A stretch of 5,365 nt of DNA, taken from positions 1 to 5,365 of the forward strand of contig JAUWRQ010000111.1 of NCBI GenBank assembly GCA_030610515.1, written 5' to 3'. Below are positions 5,194-5,365 of the stretch, piece after piece (positions within the stretch are counted from its first letter, which is position 1; every line of letters starts with the position of its first letter). A program made the position numbers and the translations under genes. The notes beneath the pieces are model-generated. The model saw nothing but the letters and a program-made list of their open reading frames with translations. It was not told the DNA's origin and did no database searches. This DNA is from Candidatus Eiseniibacteriota bacterium (GTDB taxonomy: Bacteria > Joyebacterota > Joyebacteria > Joyebacterales > Joyebacteraceae).

Positions 5194-5365
5194 ATGAGGT
5201 CGAACAGGTTCACGGTCCTGCTCGCGCTTGCACTGGTGCCGGCTCTGGCTCTTCAGTGCGGAGCGCAGGGAACCTCGGGTTCCCAGTTCCTGGGGATAGG
5301 GATCGGAGCGCGGTCGATGGGCATGGGTGGCGCAGGCGTCACGCTCGCGGACGACGGCTCCGCGC
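5194..5365 (+). CDS. PorV/PorQ-like outer-membrane beta-barrel protein (N-terminal part)
   Basis: Only the first 57 codons are inside the window. Residues 1-24 form a signal peptide: R2 and R5, then a long Leu/Ala run. C22 is preceded by Q rather than Gly, Ala or Ser, so a lipoprotein is unlikely. The mature start, GSQFLGIGIGARSMGMGG followed by AGVTLADDGSA, is the conserved N-terminal signature of the PorV/PorQ family, which continues in full-length members with a WNPAG motif. PorV binds the C-terminal domains of type IX cargo at the outer membrane; many paralogs in uncultivated FCB-type lineages have no known role. It follows the FlgD-Ig gene by 22 bases, suggesting one transcript. The MGGA core is shared with the barrel encoded at 2289. 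Family assignment is fairly secure; specific function is inferred from position. Confidence 0.78.
   Translation, partial: MRSNRFTVLLALALVPALALQCGAQGTSGSQFLGIGIGARSMGMGGAGVTLADDGSA

Noticed and set aside
4422..5213. 263-codon open frame on the minus strand opposite the FlgD-Ig gene
   Set aside because: Rich in Arg, Asp, Val and His with no fold-like pattern. It mirrors a gene with a signal peptide and clear domains, and long antisense frames are expected at this GC content.
5194..5365. Lipoprotein reading of the PorV-like gene via C22
   Set aside because: The residue before the cysteine is Gln, which does not fit a lipobox, and family members are barrels with ordinary signal peptides.

Overview
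The window is GC-rich (roughly two-thirds G+C by eye). It carries one complete metabolic gene followed by a cluster of exported or outer-membrane proteins, and its right edge cuts through a gene. Every protein after the first has a cleavable-type signal peptide. The content is two PorV/UPF0164-like beta-barrels, a multi-domain FlgD-Ig surface protein with a C-terminal WNG/SGVYF domain, and a carboxypeptidase-regulatory-like (CarboxypepD_reg) domain protein. This is typical of diderm bacteria in or near the FCB superphylum, in particular the uncultivated high-GC lineages such as Candidatus Eisenbacteria, Krumholzibacteriota or Latescibacterota. That placement is inference from protein style; no marker gene is present.

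Layout. Positions 60-1442 (+) encode dihydrolipoyl dehydrogenase (E3), preceded by a strong Shine-Dalgarno that fixes the start. Positions 1443-1596 lie between convergent genes and hold two hairpins, probably a two-way transcription end. Positions 1597-2103 (-) encode a small secreted protein with one CarboxypepD_reg beta-sandwich. Positions 2104-2288 are a divergent control region with a sigma70-type promoter facing each way and a perfect inverted repeat between them. Positions 2289-3344 (+) encode an outer-membrane beta-barrel. Positions 3345-3455 hold a promoter and a second copy of the same inverted repeat. Positions 3456-5171 (+) encode a 571-residue exported protein built of FlgD-Ig and other Ig-like domains. 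After 22 bases, a PorV/PorQ-like barrel gene starts at 5194 and runs off the window.

How the parts may work together. The E3 gene is housekeeping and appears unrelated to the rest. The three plus-strand genes from 2289 onward look like a surface module: two related barrels flank a large Ig-repeat protein whose last domain resembles the sorting domains recognised by the PorV shuttle of type IX secretion. The most striking non-coding signal is an 18-bp inverted repeat, GCGGGC-N6-GCCCGC, present twice with identical arms and spacing. One copy lies between the divergent promoters and the other lies just after the promoter of the Ig-repeat gene. It is a candidate operator for a shared regulator. 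The beta-barrel at 2289 also seems to be translated from a leaderless mRNA. No mobile element, CRISPR array, tRNA or rRNA was seen, and no gene-free stretch exceeds 300 bases.
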